Assembly: GCF_000143535.2 (NCBI RefSeq) | Contig: NC_037317.1 | Span: 2,108,001-2,172,000, forward strand | Source: Botrytis cinerea B05.10 | Taxonomy: Eukaryota > Ascomycota > Leotiomycetes > Helotiales > Sclerotiniaceae | Direction of reading: 5' to 3' | DNA: 64,000 nucleotides | Part shown: one piece after another, positions 46,125 to 58,042 of the stretch | How the letters are laid out: each line of letters opens with the position of its first letter | How positions within the stretch are numbered: the stretch's first letter is position 1 | The notes under the pieces: model-generated | What the model was told of the DNA's origin: nothing | Database searches by the model: none | The model's input: the letters and a program-made list of their open reading frames with translations, nothing else | Program-made: the position numbers and the translations under genes

Positions 46125-48570
46125 TTAACGAATTATAGTATAGCACAGTCCAAACACCCTCAGCCACCTCTTTCCGCTACCGGCATTCGCCTTTAACGGG
46201 TCTTCTTCCTTCACTTTGATACCATATTCTTTTATATAGCACTCAAAAGGCTTGTTTTTGGGCTGAAGTTCTTGTGGAATTTCCACCTGTTCGGCCTGCT
46301 TTTCAACTTCGATATTGGCATCTGTCTCAAGCACGTCATGTCTCTCAGAGCCTTTGGTTTGCTTTTGTCGGGTTGGCTCGTCGGCTTCATCCTCTGAATC
46401 CACTGGAAGACTATGATTAGTACTTCGAAGATTATTTCCTTCGTCTTCAGATTCTGAATCTGTAGCCCTGGAAGCCTCGGGCGCTACCTTTTCTGCTCCT
46501 GATTTTTCGCGAGCTTTCTGCAAAAGCAGAGCAGATTTTTGCTCTTCCAAATCTCCCCAGAGCTTAAAGAGTGTTTCTTTAAGATCTGCGAGCATTCCTG
46601 GGTTTGTTCGTAGGCTTCAGCGGCACGTTAACGTTAGCTTTACTTATTTTAGATAGACAAATAAACATCAGAGATGAACATACTTGCAAGCATCGCCCTG
46701 AAGATTGAGCAACATCTGCGCATCATAATTCTCAATCCTAAGAATAGCTCTCTCTTTGGAAGCATTTGGATTTGCATCTTCCACTACAAGCGAGAAAAAC
46801 CATTCCCATTTCCTTTCTACGTAACCTTTGCCTTCGCGGAAACTTTGCATATCTTCCTTTGGATCTTCGTCTTCGTCACCACTATAATCAGATAATGCGT
46901 CAAACTCGCTGATTTTACGACCAACTGCAAAGTCAGCAATGTTGTGAGGTAAGTAATCTACAACCCGAATATTTGCTTTGTAGATATTGTTCTCAAAGGG
47001 TGCATTGATTCCCACGAATTTCGGATCTGAAGAGATGGGCGATGTGCGCTGCAGAATACTTGATAATGGCATTATGTCCCTTGCAGTCCCAGAGGAATGT
47101 AACATCACTGTCAAATTATTAGATGTTGGGCCATCATAGCAAGAAAACTTACCATTTTCGTTTAAATCAAGATTTTTAACAGCTTTCATCTCGCTAGAAC
47201 CAGTTTTGGCATCTCCTCTGGCTCGGGATTCTTTTCTTCGTGCTTTAGAATTTTTACCGCTCGGCTCTCCCTCTGCTTTACGCTTGATTCCTGCCCCTGA
47301 AATTTCTTCTTGAAGTCTCTTTCTTTCCTTTTCGTGCTTTTTGGTCCAATCACGCTTTCGTCGAAGACAATCTTTCCATCTGGGATCATTGTTCTGAGGA
47401 TCTTCAGAAGTTTTCATGATCTCGACTTGCACTTTACCATCAGATGCTCCTCGATCACCACGAAGCTTACCCTCCATGAGACCTGCATTGCCCGATTTAA
47501 ACTGTACATTAGTCAAGCGGAGCCACTGGCCTTCCTTAATATTTTCCTCTCGAATGAACATGGCATGGGCGTCGAATAGTGTGAGCTGAATAGTCAGTTT
47601 CCCGAATGGACCTTTCCATTCTTTTGCTTCGTTTTTGGGCTTTGCTTTGATATATCCGTATTCATCGCCATCGCGACCATCCGTCACGACACTCGATAGT
47701 CCCGGCAGTGTATAGTTGTAAAAGTTCGTGTGAGCTGTGTAGTCGGTAAAGTAAACGGTGACCATATCGTTATTAGCTCCATAAATCTTTCTCACTTCGC
47801 CTATGATGTCGTGAAACGAGCCGTCTTTGACATCTTTAAGTAGACTAAACTTATCCTTAACCTGTAAAGCATTGTTTGCTTTTTCCTGAAACTCTTGGGT
47901 ACCAGGAAACTCAACTTCATCAAGATGTTGATTTGACCATACCACATACTTAGTCTCAATTGGTTCTGGACGTCGGCATCTTGCTGGCGGCGTTGAAATC
48001 CACGAAGCTTTGATGATGGGGAAAACAGCTTTAGGGATATGTTCAGTACGGAGTATATGGTATTCGGTACTAAAATGAGATAGTAACTGTATTTCCCCAT
48101 TACGCAATTGAATCTTGATTCGACAATTAGAAGCTTCATGGTATACGAAAGAAGAGAGAAATACCTTTGCACTACGGATAAGCATAGCATCCTTTGGCTT
48201 GTGGATTTGTGGCATTTTATCCTCCGTTGAAAAAACACTCATCCTCAAGCCGAAGCGCTCAAATCGCGAGGAATAATCTTTGATCTGAAAACTGCATTTG
48301 AAGTCTGTATAATTGTGTTAATATTGGTTGAATTTCACAACGGAAGTGGATCTAAGCATCATTTAATGATCACCTACCTGTTCCTCTGGTTTTGATAGGA
48401 GGTTGATAATCCATCACAAATCCTATTACATTGACAAATTGTGGCTTTATAACTCCACCTGGTAGGATTTCGAAATTCTTAATCTGCTCAATAGTCTGAA
48501 AGCCTGTGGGAATGGCCACCTCAGGCTTAGCTGTCTCTTCCATTTTGTCGACGTTTTGCATATTGTCCAT
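46125..48570 (-). CDS. POT1: Telomere-protection protein Pot1
   Basis: Exons on the minus strand: 48570-48378, 48304-46684 and 46614-46125. They join in frame to 767 residues, or 752 if the in-frame 45-nt stretch 47152-47108 (GTAAGT donor, CTAAT branch, CAG acceptor) is spliced out. The N-terminal OB fold runs through ILPGGVIKPQFVNVIGFV, YQPPIKTRGTDF and KCSFQIKDYS. A second OB-like part has DGSFHDIIGEVRKIYG and VYFTDYTAHTNFYNYT. A third conserved segment near CNLRTNPGMLADLKETLFKLWG precedes an acidic tail. Pot1 binds the single-stranded telomeric 3' overhang and caps chromosome ends within a shelterin-like complex. The gene is divergent from importin alpha. Confidence 0.9.
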
Positions 48571-49164
48571 TCTTGAATGCTGCTTCGAGAGACCCTTCGT
48601 GCCAGCTTCACAATAACACTTCACAGATTATATTCCTAGCAGTGATACCTCCTGGCCCTGCAAAAGACAGCAGGAAATTTTAGTTGGTCATATATCTGGG
48701 ACAATAAGCTTTTGATGTATGCAGCAATCGTATACCAAATATTCCTTCCTATGCAAGGTATATTTTCATGACTTACTTGCCCTATCCTCTGCTTAGTGAA
48801 TGGATACACTGAATTGATCAAATTTCAAGTAATCTCTGCTTGGTAAATGAATAGAAGTGAACACTGCTATTGTTCTACACCTCTAGTGTGCAAGTAGTGT
48901 ATAGAAATTGTATTGACGGTGTGAATGTTCATTCCATGTATGTAGAGTCTGCTTCCTGTTGCACTTGCCCTTTCCCTATAGCCAGGTAAATCACAAACTG
49001 GGACAAAACCAGACGTCCTTATTCGTAGCCAGGAGAAAGTCCAAGTACTGTTTCTTTTCTCTGGTGGGTTTGTGGTGGTTGCGTCAGGTCTTGTCAGTAT
49101 TCTCTTGCTTGTATATGAATAGACGCGTTAATTGAATCTCTATCTCTGTAGGTAGACGCGACCA

Positions 49165-49183
49165 AAAGCTTATTAAGAGCTTT
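49165..49183. promoter_or_regulatory. Inverted repeat AAAGCT-N7-AGCTTT
   Basis: Perfect 6-base arms around TATTAAG, 14 bases before the palindrome at 49198, in the divergent promoter. It might be a protein-binding site; no factor can be named. Confidence 0.35.
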
Positions 49184-49197
49184 GTCACATGACACGC

Positions 49198-49211
49198 CAT
49201 GACATGTCATG
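49198..49211. promoter_or_regulatory. Perfect 14-bp palindrome in divergent promoter
   Basis: CATGACATGTCATG equals its own reverse complement and is followed by another GTCATGTC, giving a dense run of CATG/GTCATG words about 370 bases upstream of importin alpha. A dimeric regulator could bind it; the regulator is unknown. Confidence 0.45.
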
Positions 49212-49583
49212 TCATGTCTGAAACAGACCAACCAATCAACGTGAACCAATAAGGAAAAAGAATGAGTCGTAGGAAGCAGGCTTCAGTGATTAGTCATCAA
49301 TGATGTTTCGCTAAGATCACGTTTCAAACTAATCTTTACCGCTTTCAGCCTGGAGGCGGATTGTTCCTCTTCTATTCTTTTGGGGCCTTCTTCTCAAACC
49401 ATTTAGAACCCAAAGATTCTTCTATAATTTTTCCCCATCTCTCTTCATTCACTACAACAAATAAAGTCAAACTCCAAATAAGATTTTATCCCACGGCCTA
49501 ACTGTAAAGGTCGTTTCTCATTTAAGCCTCTTACTTTCTTTTACAACACAACAAAACATATCACTCTCAGTCATATCGCAACC

Positions 49584-51622
49584 ATGGCTGAACGTTATAT
49601 CCCAGAGCATCGTCGAACTCAGTTCAAGGCAAAGAACACCTTCAAGCCTGAAGAATTAAGACGTCGTCGCGAAGAACAACAAGTTGAGATTAGAAAAGTC
49701 AAGCGTGATGAGAATCTTGCAAAGAGAAGAGGTATTACAGCAGGAGATGGATCTTCACGCCCTGGTGCCTCTTTGGGTGCTGAGCCTGATAGCGATGATG
49801 ATCAACCTCCCACAGAAAGTCAAGTAAGTTAAGATCGCACAATCTCTTCCGCCTAACTAGCACACCATTCGCACAATACTCGCACATTACTCGATCTTTA
49901 CGATTATGCCGATACCAATACTTCTTTTGATATACCCCACCACTGTGAACTTTCTACATAGCTCTCAACTATTTACTTTCCTTGGTGGGGTAGCAGCCGT
50001 GTCCTAGTGATAATGTTTTTCGCTTCTGCGATTGACCCTCTATCACAGCTTTATCGCGAGTCTCATTGCTAGGTTTTGGTTTCACAACTTAAACATATAT
50101 TCGTTCCTTATCAGATACCCTGTTCACCATAGCTAATCAAGAATTGTTTTAATAGTTGAACGATGACCTCCCTTTGATGGTACAAGGCGTATTCTCGGAA
50201 CAAATCGATGCACAAATTCAAGCCACAACCAAATTCAGAAAATTACTTTCCAAAGAAAGAAACCCTCCTATTGAAGAAGTTATTAAGACTGGTGTCGTTT
50301 CACGATTTGTCGAATTCCTTCGTTCTCCTCATACACTTGTACAATTCGAGGCAGCATGGGCTCTTACAAATATCGCATCTGGTTCCGCTCAACAAACTCA
50401 AGTTGTCATTGAAGCTGGTGCCGTTCCAATTTTCGTCGAATTACTCGGAAGTCACGAACCAGATGTTAGAGAACAAGCTGTCTGGGCTTTGGGAAATATT
50501 GCTGGTGATAGCCCATCATGCAGAGATTATGTTTTGGGTTGCGGTGCTCTTAAACCTCTTCTCGCCCTTTTGGGTGATAGCAGAAAATTGAGCATGCTCC
50601 GTAATGCTACCTGGACTCTTAGCAACTTCTGCCGTGGAAAGACACCACAACCTGACTGGACCACCGTAAGGACTCCTACTCTTTACCCTTTCTTATGCTA
50701 AGACTTACACTTACAGCAGATCTTACCCGCTCTGCCAGTTTTGGCCAAACTTGTTTATTCTTTGGATGATGAAGTTTTAATTGATGCTTGTTGGGCAATT
50801 TCATACCTCTCCGATGGCGCCAATGATAAGATCCAAGCTGTCATCGAAGCCGGTATCCCTCGTCGCCTTGTGGAATTGTTGATGCACGCCTCTACCTCGG
50901 TGCAAACTCCTGCCCTTCGTTCTGTTGGAAACATTGTCACTGGTGATGATGTTCAAACCCAAGTTATCATCAACTGTGGTGCTCTCCCAGCCTTGTTGTC
51001 CCTCTTGAGCTCAGGAAAGGACGGTATCAGAAAGGAAGCCTGCTGGACTATTTCCAACGTCACTGCTGGTAACTCCACCCAGATTCAAGCAGTTATCGAT
51101 GCCAACATTATCCCACCTCTCATCCACCTCTTGTCCAACGGTGACCTCAAGACCCGCAAGGAAGCTTGTTGGGCAATCTCCAATGCTACCTCCGGCGGTC
51201 TTCAAAAGCCAGAGCAGATTCGTTACTTGGTTAACCAAGGTTGTATCAAGCCACTTTGCGATCTTTTGGCCTGCCCGGATAACAAGATTATTCAAGTCGC
51301 TCTTGATGGTCTTGAGAATATCTTGAAGGTTGGTGAGATGGATAAGGATGCTGCTGGAGAAGGAACTGAAAGCATTAACCGATACGCTTTGTTCATCGAA
51401 GAATGCCACGGTATGGAGAAGATTCACGACTGCCAAACCAATGCAAATGAGGAGATCTACATGAAGGCATACAACATGATTGAGAAATACTTCTCTGATG
51501 AGGAAGAAGGTGCTGATGATGGACAACCACAAATCGCTGGTAATACCTTCGGTTTCGGTACCAATGGAGAACAATCCGGTAACTTCAACTTCGCCAATGG
51601 TGGGGATACGATGGATATGTAA
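49584..51622 (+). CDS. SRP1: Importin subunit alpha (karyopherin alpha)
   Basis: Three exons (49584-49823, 50156-50665, 50717-51622) join in frame to 551 residues, the expected length. The first 332-nt intron separates the importin-beta-binding domain (basic, [20 protein letters not shown]...KRRG) from the armadillo repeats, so domain and exon boundaries nearly coincide. ARM repeats show the NLS-binding W-x3-N arrays: [55 protein letters not shown] and [11 protein letters not shown]. The tail is acidic with FGFGTNG. It binds nuclear localisation signals and joins importin beta for nuclear import. The acceptor of the last intron may be 50720 instead (CAGCAG), dropping one Gln. Confidence 0.97.
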
Positions 51623-53385
51623 ACATCTTTAAAGAGTCAACAAATCCTCTAGCCTTTAGCTATTCTTTCTATCCAGAAAAATCCTCTAATACGACTTCTA
51701 ATAACAAATTGACATTGTTGTCACGAACAACAGATCGGACCTTAAAGTTCTGGCACCGATACTACTTTTCAATCTGCGAATGCGAATCCAAAACACGTCA
51801 AATTTTTATCCACCTTAAAGCATATTTTCCCCCACGATGTGACCAACGATCAGCGAAAGATTCACCATCATGTATTTCCCCTTTCCTACTGTTTTTAAAC
51901 AACACCGGCACATCAAAGGCGTTTTTGCTTACTCTTTCTCTGGGGGTTTTTTTTAACCCGTCTGTTATTTCTCTTCCCCAAACTCAAAGTTTCTACGACA
52001 TCGAGACATGGTAGCTTGAAAGCGACATGATTCTCTCCCGGAGTCAAGATAAATGATTTTTTATGCAAGTGACACGTTAGTATGATACGATGTGTGATGA
52101 GAATGGTAGCTTGAAAGCTCCTACTCTGAATGAGATGATGTGATGAGGTTTGAGATGATTGACGGATCATCTGAGTGGATAGGCATATTATGATGCCATT
52201 CATATAGGGGGGTAGATAGAAGTCGTGTCTAAGAGGAAACGAAGAAAGAATGGAGGTGGGGGTGGCGGTGGATAAGATAACATCACAAACAAGATATCAT
52301 ATGAATAAATGGTTGATTGATTATACTCGATTGTTTTTATTTTTGTTTTATGTGTGATTTCGATTTTGCTTGTGATTGTATTTGTGATGTGTTGAATGGC
52401 ATCTGAGTAGCACATCATATTAGCTGGGTATATAAAACTCATGGAATTTCGCAACTAGAATCTTCGGCTGCGAGACATGCGAGGAGGGCGTACCATGGTC
52501 ATCATCAATCACATCATCATAAACTTTCATTCTCTTCGTTCTTCTATACCTATGCCTAACCCTAAGCCCATCCCCATCCCTACGCCTACGCCTACGCCTA
52601 CGCCTGTGCCCATGTATGCTCATACATGTATAGATAGATAGATACATAGATAGATACATTTCGCACGCTCGCTCGCTCGCTCTCTAAGAATTCTTGAGAA
52701 GCAAAAGAAGCAAAAAAAGAAGAAGGATAAGGAGGGAAAGAAAGGAAGAAAGAAAGAAACAAACAAAATGAAAATAAAATAAAAGGATTGTTCTTCGTTG
52801 AACTTTTTTTTTATCTGTCTGTCTGTCTGTCTTTGCTTGTAGTAGTCTGTCTGTATTTCGTCGGTCGGTCGGCCTGTCTTTCTGTTTGTTTTTTTCTGTC
52901 TTTTTGTCTTTCTTCAAGTGCGTCTATATTGTCCGTCTCCGTCTGTCTGTCTGTCTGTCTATCTATCCATTCATTTTTCCGCACACCCCTCCGCCCCCGG
53001 CCTGCCTAGTCGACTTCGTAAGATAAGATCAGGTTCGGTGTTGTAATGTATTGTAACGAGATGCGATGTGATGTGATGTGGTGTGGTGTGATTTCGTTTC
53101 ATTCGGTTGTCATAGTTATAGTCATAGTCATGTCGTTTTAGAAGTCAAGAGGAAGAGGATGAAGATGAAGATGAGGGAGGAGAAGAAAAAGAAGATGAAG
53201 AGGAAGAAAAGAGACATGAAGAGGAAGAAGAAGACGAGAAGAAATTTGCAAGAAACAAGTATGTCTGAATCGAAGGAGAAAGTATCTTAAAGTCTTCTCA
53301 TCTTCATCCTCATCTTCATCCTAAACATCACCCCCAATGCCCGGTCAGCTTCGACCAAGCCAAAGCAACTAAGCTAAAGCACTTT
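51623..53385. repeat. Convergent spacer crowded with microsatellites
   Basis: 3' UTR of importin alpha, then no gene. Simple repeats are packed in 52250-53280. They include GGTGGC runs (52255-52272), (CCTACG) about four units (52579-52603), TAGA/TACA runs (52629-52660), GCTC runs (52668-52682), GAAA/AAAC runs (52734-52768), CTGT runs (52816-52834 and 52940-52960), GGTC (52861-52872) and a long purine-rich tract (53141-53255). Open frames within are artefacts of repeats. Confidence 0.7.
53141..53255 (+). repeat. Polypurine tract
   Basis: About 115 bases composed almost only of A and G on the + strand, in units such as GAAGAT and GAGGAA, broken by rare T or C. It sits at the 3' side of the alpha/beta hydrolase gene, where its complement would be a polypyrimidine stretch just after the stop. 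Confidence 0.65.
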
Positions 53386-54933
53386 CTAAACCACAGCTTC
53401 TTCATCAATCCCTCCGTTTTTCTTGATAACCTTATCCGCCTCCTTCTCAAAATCTTTTAGAACTTGCGCTTCCGAACTTATACTTCTACTTCCCTCCCCC
53501 TCTACACCCCTATGATTATCCGCCATGCCGCTCTCTCTTCTTCCTTCCGCTAGACTCGTATTATCAATCAAATCCCGCGCGCGATCCGAGACGCCAACTA
53601 TTTTATCCTGTTCCTCGAATCGATCGACGACTTTACTCTTGCCCAGCTGTCTTCGATCTTCCTCGCTTGTTTTTCCGGTTCCGAAGACGCGGGCGAGCTC
53701 CGCGCATGCTTCTTCGTAGCAGCGATCTGCAGCTTTGGGGAAACTGAGGGGATTGGGTTTTTTATCGAAGGCGTGAGGGACGCAATTTATCAGGCCGCCT
53801 TTGACGGATTTGCCGATTGCGGAAGAGGAGAGGCGTTCGCCAAAGGCGATACCTTCTGCGTTTAGCATGTCATATTCGCAGGTGTAGAGGACGATGTCTT
53901 GGGGATAGGCGTCGCGGAGAAATCCATCTGTGGCTGCTGCTGGGGAAAGATAGGGATCACGGAGGTCGATGGACTCGATGGGGTTCATGTAAGATTGATC
54001 GAAGAGACGGGTGAGCATTGGAGGGAGGTTCTTTTCTGGAGCGGGGTTTGTAGCTCGTTTTTCATCGCGGGTTTGGCGGAAATCGGTGGGAGGGTAGAAG
54101 GAGACTATGGCGCGGATGGCGAGGTCGGGGATTTCTTGGGCGATTTCTAGGGCGGTGGGTTCGAGAGAGGGGATTTTGGCAATGGATGTGGTGGATTGGT
54201 TTCGGCTTTGAGATTCGCCTTGATATGGGTTGGGGCGGAGATGTGAAGTAAGTGAACTTGATGATGCGGCCGCGCCGGAAGAATCGTACTTTACTTTATC
54301 GAGATCTTGTCGACTTACATTTGTAGAGGGCGTTCCATCTGCATGTGTGGTTGCACTTGTCAAGTCTGCGAGTGTGCGTTTTCCCGCATCTTGTCTTAAA
54401 TCGTGCAGCATTAGTGGAACTGTGAATGCAAAGTTTCCGCCGGCGCTGAAGCCAGATAGCGCCATTCGATGAGGATCTAATCGTAATTCTTCTGCGTGTG
54501 CGGCTAGATATATCACGGCATCGGTGCCATCTTCGACTCCCACACTAAATGGATACTCAGGCGCAAGACGATATTCCACGCTGACGAATACCGCATCGAC
54601 GGTATGAATGACCGCAGAAGCCCATCTCGCATCATCGGTTCCTGTTCCCAAAGTAAAGCCTCCTCCGTGATAATTTACCACGACGGGAAATCGACGCTGA
54701 TCCTCATCTGAGCCTTCGATATATGATTCTGGAACATAGAAAATGAGGTTGAAGTATCCCCCGCGGGGACATAATCTCGAGGGGATTCGGATTTTGAAAT
54801 TAGGAGCTGGAGGTTTGGGATCTGCAAAATGATGAAACTTCATGCCAATGGCCATAAGGCCTCGCCATATTGTGGCCTTCATGTTTAAATGCCAATTGGA
54901 ATCTGAATCTGAGTCGTAATATTCGTTTGGCAT
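53386..54933 (-). CDS. HSL-type alpha/beta hydrolase; candidate ergosteryl-aspartate hydrolase
   Basis: Single exon, 515 residues. Hormone-sensitive-lipase family marks: oxyanion-hole motif HGGGF (residues 89-93), SVEYRLAPEYPF (118-129), nucleophile elbow GFSAGG with Ser163, a likely catalytic Asp in YTCEYDML and His in NCVPHAFDK. A Ser-rich insertion splits the cap region, and a long charged tail (KVIKKNGGIDEEAV) ends the protein. Family members cut carboxyl esters of small or lipid substrates. The gene is divergently oriented 3.1 kb from the AspRS-DUF2156 fusion, whose product ergosteryl-aspartate is an ester known to be removed by an alpha/beta hydrolase (ErdH). That pairing is my inference; the family would equally fit another esterase. 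Confidence 0.85.
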   Translation of the reverse strand: MPNEYYDSDSDSNWHLNMKATIWRGLMAIGMKFHHFADPKPPAPNFKIRIPSRLCPRGGYFNLIFYVPESYIEGSDEDQRRFPVVVNYHGGGFTLGTGTDDARWASAVIHTVDAVFVSVEYRLAPEYPFSVGVEDGTDAVIYLAAHAEELRLDPHRMALSGFSAGGNFAFTVPLMLHDLRQDAGKRTLADLTSATTHADGTPSTNVSRQDLDKVKYDSSGAAASSSSLTSHLRPNPYQGESQSRNQSTTSIAKIPSLEPTALEIAQEIPDLAIRAIVSFYPPTDFRQTRDEKRATNPAPEKNLPPMLTRLFDQSYMNPIESIDLRDPYLSPAAATDGFLRDAYPQDIVLYTCEYDMLNAEGIAFGERLSSSAIGKSVKGGLINCVPHAFDKKPNPLSFPKAADRCYEEACAELARVFGTGKTSEEDRRQLGKSKVVDRFEEQDKIVGVSDRARDLIDNTSLAEGRRESGMADNHRGVEGEGSRSISSEAQVLKDFEKEADKVIKKNGGIDEEAVV

Positions 54934-57900
54934 TAAAGAGTCCTGTTGTAAGGACGAGGTGGTGAGATTTGAGATAAGACTTGAGAGAGATAAGATACAG
55001 AAGTCGTGGATATGGCGAAATGGGCAGAGAGGTTAATGTAAATACCCTCCGTGAGAGCTACCCGAGTAGAAGTCGAAAAACTAGACGTCGGTGGAGTGCA
55101 AGACAAGAGTTGACAAGAGGTTAGAACGGCTTGGATGGTGATATTTGTGGATAAAATCAAGGGTTCAAGGATTTATGATGTTCATATACGGGTAGATGAT
55201 GAGCGATGAGCACTGGGCACTGGGCGCTGGGCAACGATGAGGAGTGATGGGATGAGATGAGGGGTGAAGAGTGAAGAGTGAAGAGTGGAGAGTGAAGAGT
55301 GAAGAGCGAAGAGCGAAGCATGAGGAGAAAGAGGATTGTCAGTTAGTGAAATGTCGTCGGCTTTATTATTCTTATTGCTATCACTGCGCCTGGTCTTCTA
55401 TTTTGGCGTGATGTGTGGTTTGTAACGAGTTGGGCATGTCACTGGGGTCTGTCATTTGGATGCCCGTACCTGTACTCACCCGCATACATACACGCATGGA
55501 AGAAAATGATTTGAATTGATTTGAATTGCATACATTCTTTTCCCTTCTCTTCTGTCGCGATGCTATCAACATCTTATGTGTCTGCCCTTTGGCCGTCGAC
55601 GCATACAGCATACATTCATCCGTACGACCATGGCATGGATCCCGGCGTCCAATTCGTGGGAAATCCATAGAGAGAGAGAGAGGTAAGAAATAATTCTTGG
55701 AGGGGACAATGAAAGACGTCATTGTTGTCAAATGGTCTAGGTTCTGGAGAGGGGCTGTGCCATGCAAAGATGTCTGAGAATTGTGGCGTGATATTTGGAT
55801 TGTTTTCAGTGTGTCTGATGCTTTCACGTGCTCAAACGCGTGGCCATGTAAGTGCAAGGAATGTGACAAAGATAATAGCACGTGACTCACTAGCATATAT
55901 CAAAGAAAGGAAAATGTCATCGATGTCGCTCCGCTAGCCCTCCGGGAGCCACTGCCGTGGAGGCTTTCTCGCTTTGCTCGAGGACTAGATCGTCAAGAGA
56001 GTTGATATATATATATTCATCTATTTATGTTACGGAAGCACGTGAACAGTGAAAATATCTGGACTTCCGAATAACCAGTTTTGATAAAGCCACAATCTTG
56101 GCAGGCACGGATCTCCATAGTGATGAGTCTGTCATGTAATATCATGATCTGCGTTGATATTCTGTTTTGCCATGATTTACCAACTCTGTCGACTGTCCCG
56201 GCATCTCACTCTGTACGTGACAATGTATGCATTGGAGGCGCGAAAAGGAGGCCGGAGATAATTGTCCGGATTACTCGAGCATCTGTGCTGGGGTTGTGGC
56301 TGGTGGCTGATCCAACTGTGGCAGTGATGAGCCTTGAGCCAAGAAGTAGCTGAAAATCGAAGGGAACATGAAATATACCATGTGTTTCCCTTGTGTCATA
56401 TTCCCACTCTCCAGCCACTTCCCGATTGACTCGACGACAGAGCAAAGTCGGATCGGGATGGAGGTCAGGTAATGTAATGCAGGTCACATAGGTAACATCA
56501 GCCACTCCATTCTCTTCATATAATTCCATTCTTACCCTGCGAGCCACCGCCCACTCCGGAGTCGAGTACGGCGCAAAAGATTGGTTGAGTCTAGAACCAT
56601 ATCTCAATCTTCGTTCCCAAACCGACAATTGTGCGGTGAGACATGCGTCTTGTACTTGAATTCCATGATACTGACCATTGACCATGCGACGCCGAGATCC
56701 ATTTATTCGCACATCTCTTTTCGACCATGTAACCGATGTAACGGCCACCTCCCGATGTTGATAGCAGCCAAACGCCGAACAAACAAGGATCATTCCAAGT
56801 AGTGCTGGGGGGGGACACACACAGTAGTAAACATTGGTGAATCCACCCTTCTGGTTCCCGCGGCTGCATTAATGAAGAAGGATGACAAGAGATGCCAGTA
56901 GATGGATGTCCTTTGCGTCGTTTTGTCTCAGTGCAGCGTCTTTTCCTGGGACTTTTTGATTGGGAATTCTGGGCGAATTTCTCTTTTCGCATCGTTGCAT
57001 TTGCATCCATCCATCTTTTGAGCTGTGACACTTCTACGATACTCATTGCACAGTGACGAGCTCTGACATCATAGCAATGTGCGAGTGGCCCCTCCAAGCA
57101 CAAACTTCACGCAGAACAGCCAACTAATTGATCAATGCATTCCCAGTCGAGGGCGAGAGGTCTGGACTAAGAGGAGGTTGATGCATCGTTTTTTCCCATC
57201 TGCCCAACACGAAGCCAGTCATTGAATTGCGTGTGGATGAATACCAAGAACGGCATGGATCGCGGAATGCTTCGACAGCTAGATTGAATCGGGGGGCATT
57301 GGATGGATTCTCCCATAGTAGATGTTTCTCACAAGCTTTGAAGCCTTGCATATTGATGCTTGAATGGGAAACGCCCTGGTCCCCTCCAAGTTTTGGGGCG
57401 TTTTCCTAAGGCGTGGTTGGCCTCACCACCACAATAAGAATAAAATGAGAATAAAATGAGAATAAAATAAAAATAAAAATAAAAACTAGTTTTCTTTGAT
57501 TATCCTTCTCTTCCTCTTTCTCTCCCCCGTCAAGAGGGACGTCAAATACAAGTTTGAGGGTGATAACAAGGAGATCTTATCTGTCTGGCAATCCTCTTCT
57601 CTTTCTCTTCCTCTTCCTCCTCCTCTTCCTCTTCCACTATTTACAAAAGCAACCACAATCCCCCCCCATTCCCTATCACCCCGCATACCAGCCTCTTGAC
57701 TTTTCTTTCATCAATCGCCAATCAAAATCCAACGAGATCCAACTTCAAGGTTGACTCAACAATCACAGTCACAAAAAGAGAGTGTGCGCGCGAGAGAGCT
57801 TATCCTCCAATCTCACTCCGTGCCTCCGGCTGTTCCGTCAGCAGCCAGCTTTGATTCGACGCTCAACTAATAAGTGCCGACATTGTATGGTTAAATACTC

Positions 57901-58042
57901 CCAAACGCATCTCTCGGTATTAATCATCGCACTGCAGTTGAATCTGCAACTTACTCGCGTGTAAACTTTATATCTATTTATTAATTACTTTCCGTTCAAT
58001 TTCCACACAAAGACGGAAAACGCACAAACACACATTCTCACC
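54934..58042. other. 3.1-kb divergent intergenic region, one doubtful ORF
   Basis: Promoters for the hydrolase (left) and for the AspRS fusion (right). It holds GAAGAGTGAAGAGTG-type repeats (55264-55318), an AG run (55671-55681), a (GAATAAAAT) run (57436-57478) and a stretch rich in CCTCC/GGAGG inverted words at 55939-55964. One minus-strand frame at 56206-56820 (about 195 codons from its inner ATG) has protein-like composition and a hydrophobic start, but no recognised domain; a second frame at 56591-57103 overlaps it. I do not call a gene. Confidence 0.4.

Larger units (their letters stand above)
48571..49583. other. Divergent promoter region between POT1 and importin alpha
   Basis: About 1 kb without a gene, holding two promoters. 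It contains an inverted repeat at 49165-49183 and a perfect palindrome at 49198-49211 (see separate entries). The last 150 bases are CT/CA-rich, typical of the leader of a strongly expressed gene. Confidence 0.55.

Noticed and set aside
52557..52567. CCTAACCCTAA resembling the fungal telomere repeat
   Set aside because: Fewer than two units, inside a microsatellite region and flanked by genes; not a telomere or a convincing interstitial array.
53078..53290. Plus-strand open frame rich in Lys/Arg/Met
   Set aside because: It is the translation of the polypurine tract and has no domain.
56206..57103. Two overlapping minus-strand frames possibly joined by an intron near 56810-56850
   Set aside because: Composition is protein-like, but no domain, no clean donor and a doubtful start; left as uncalled.
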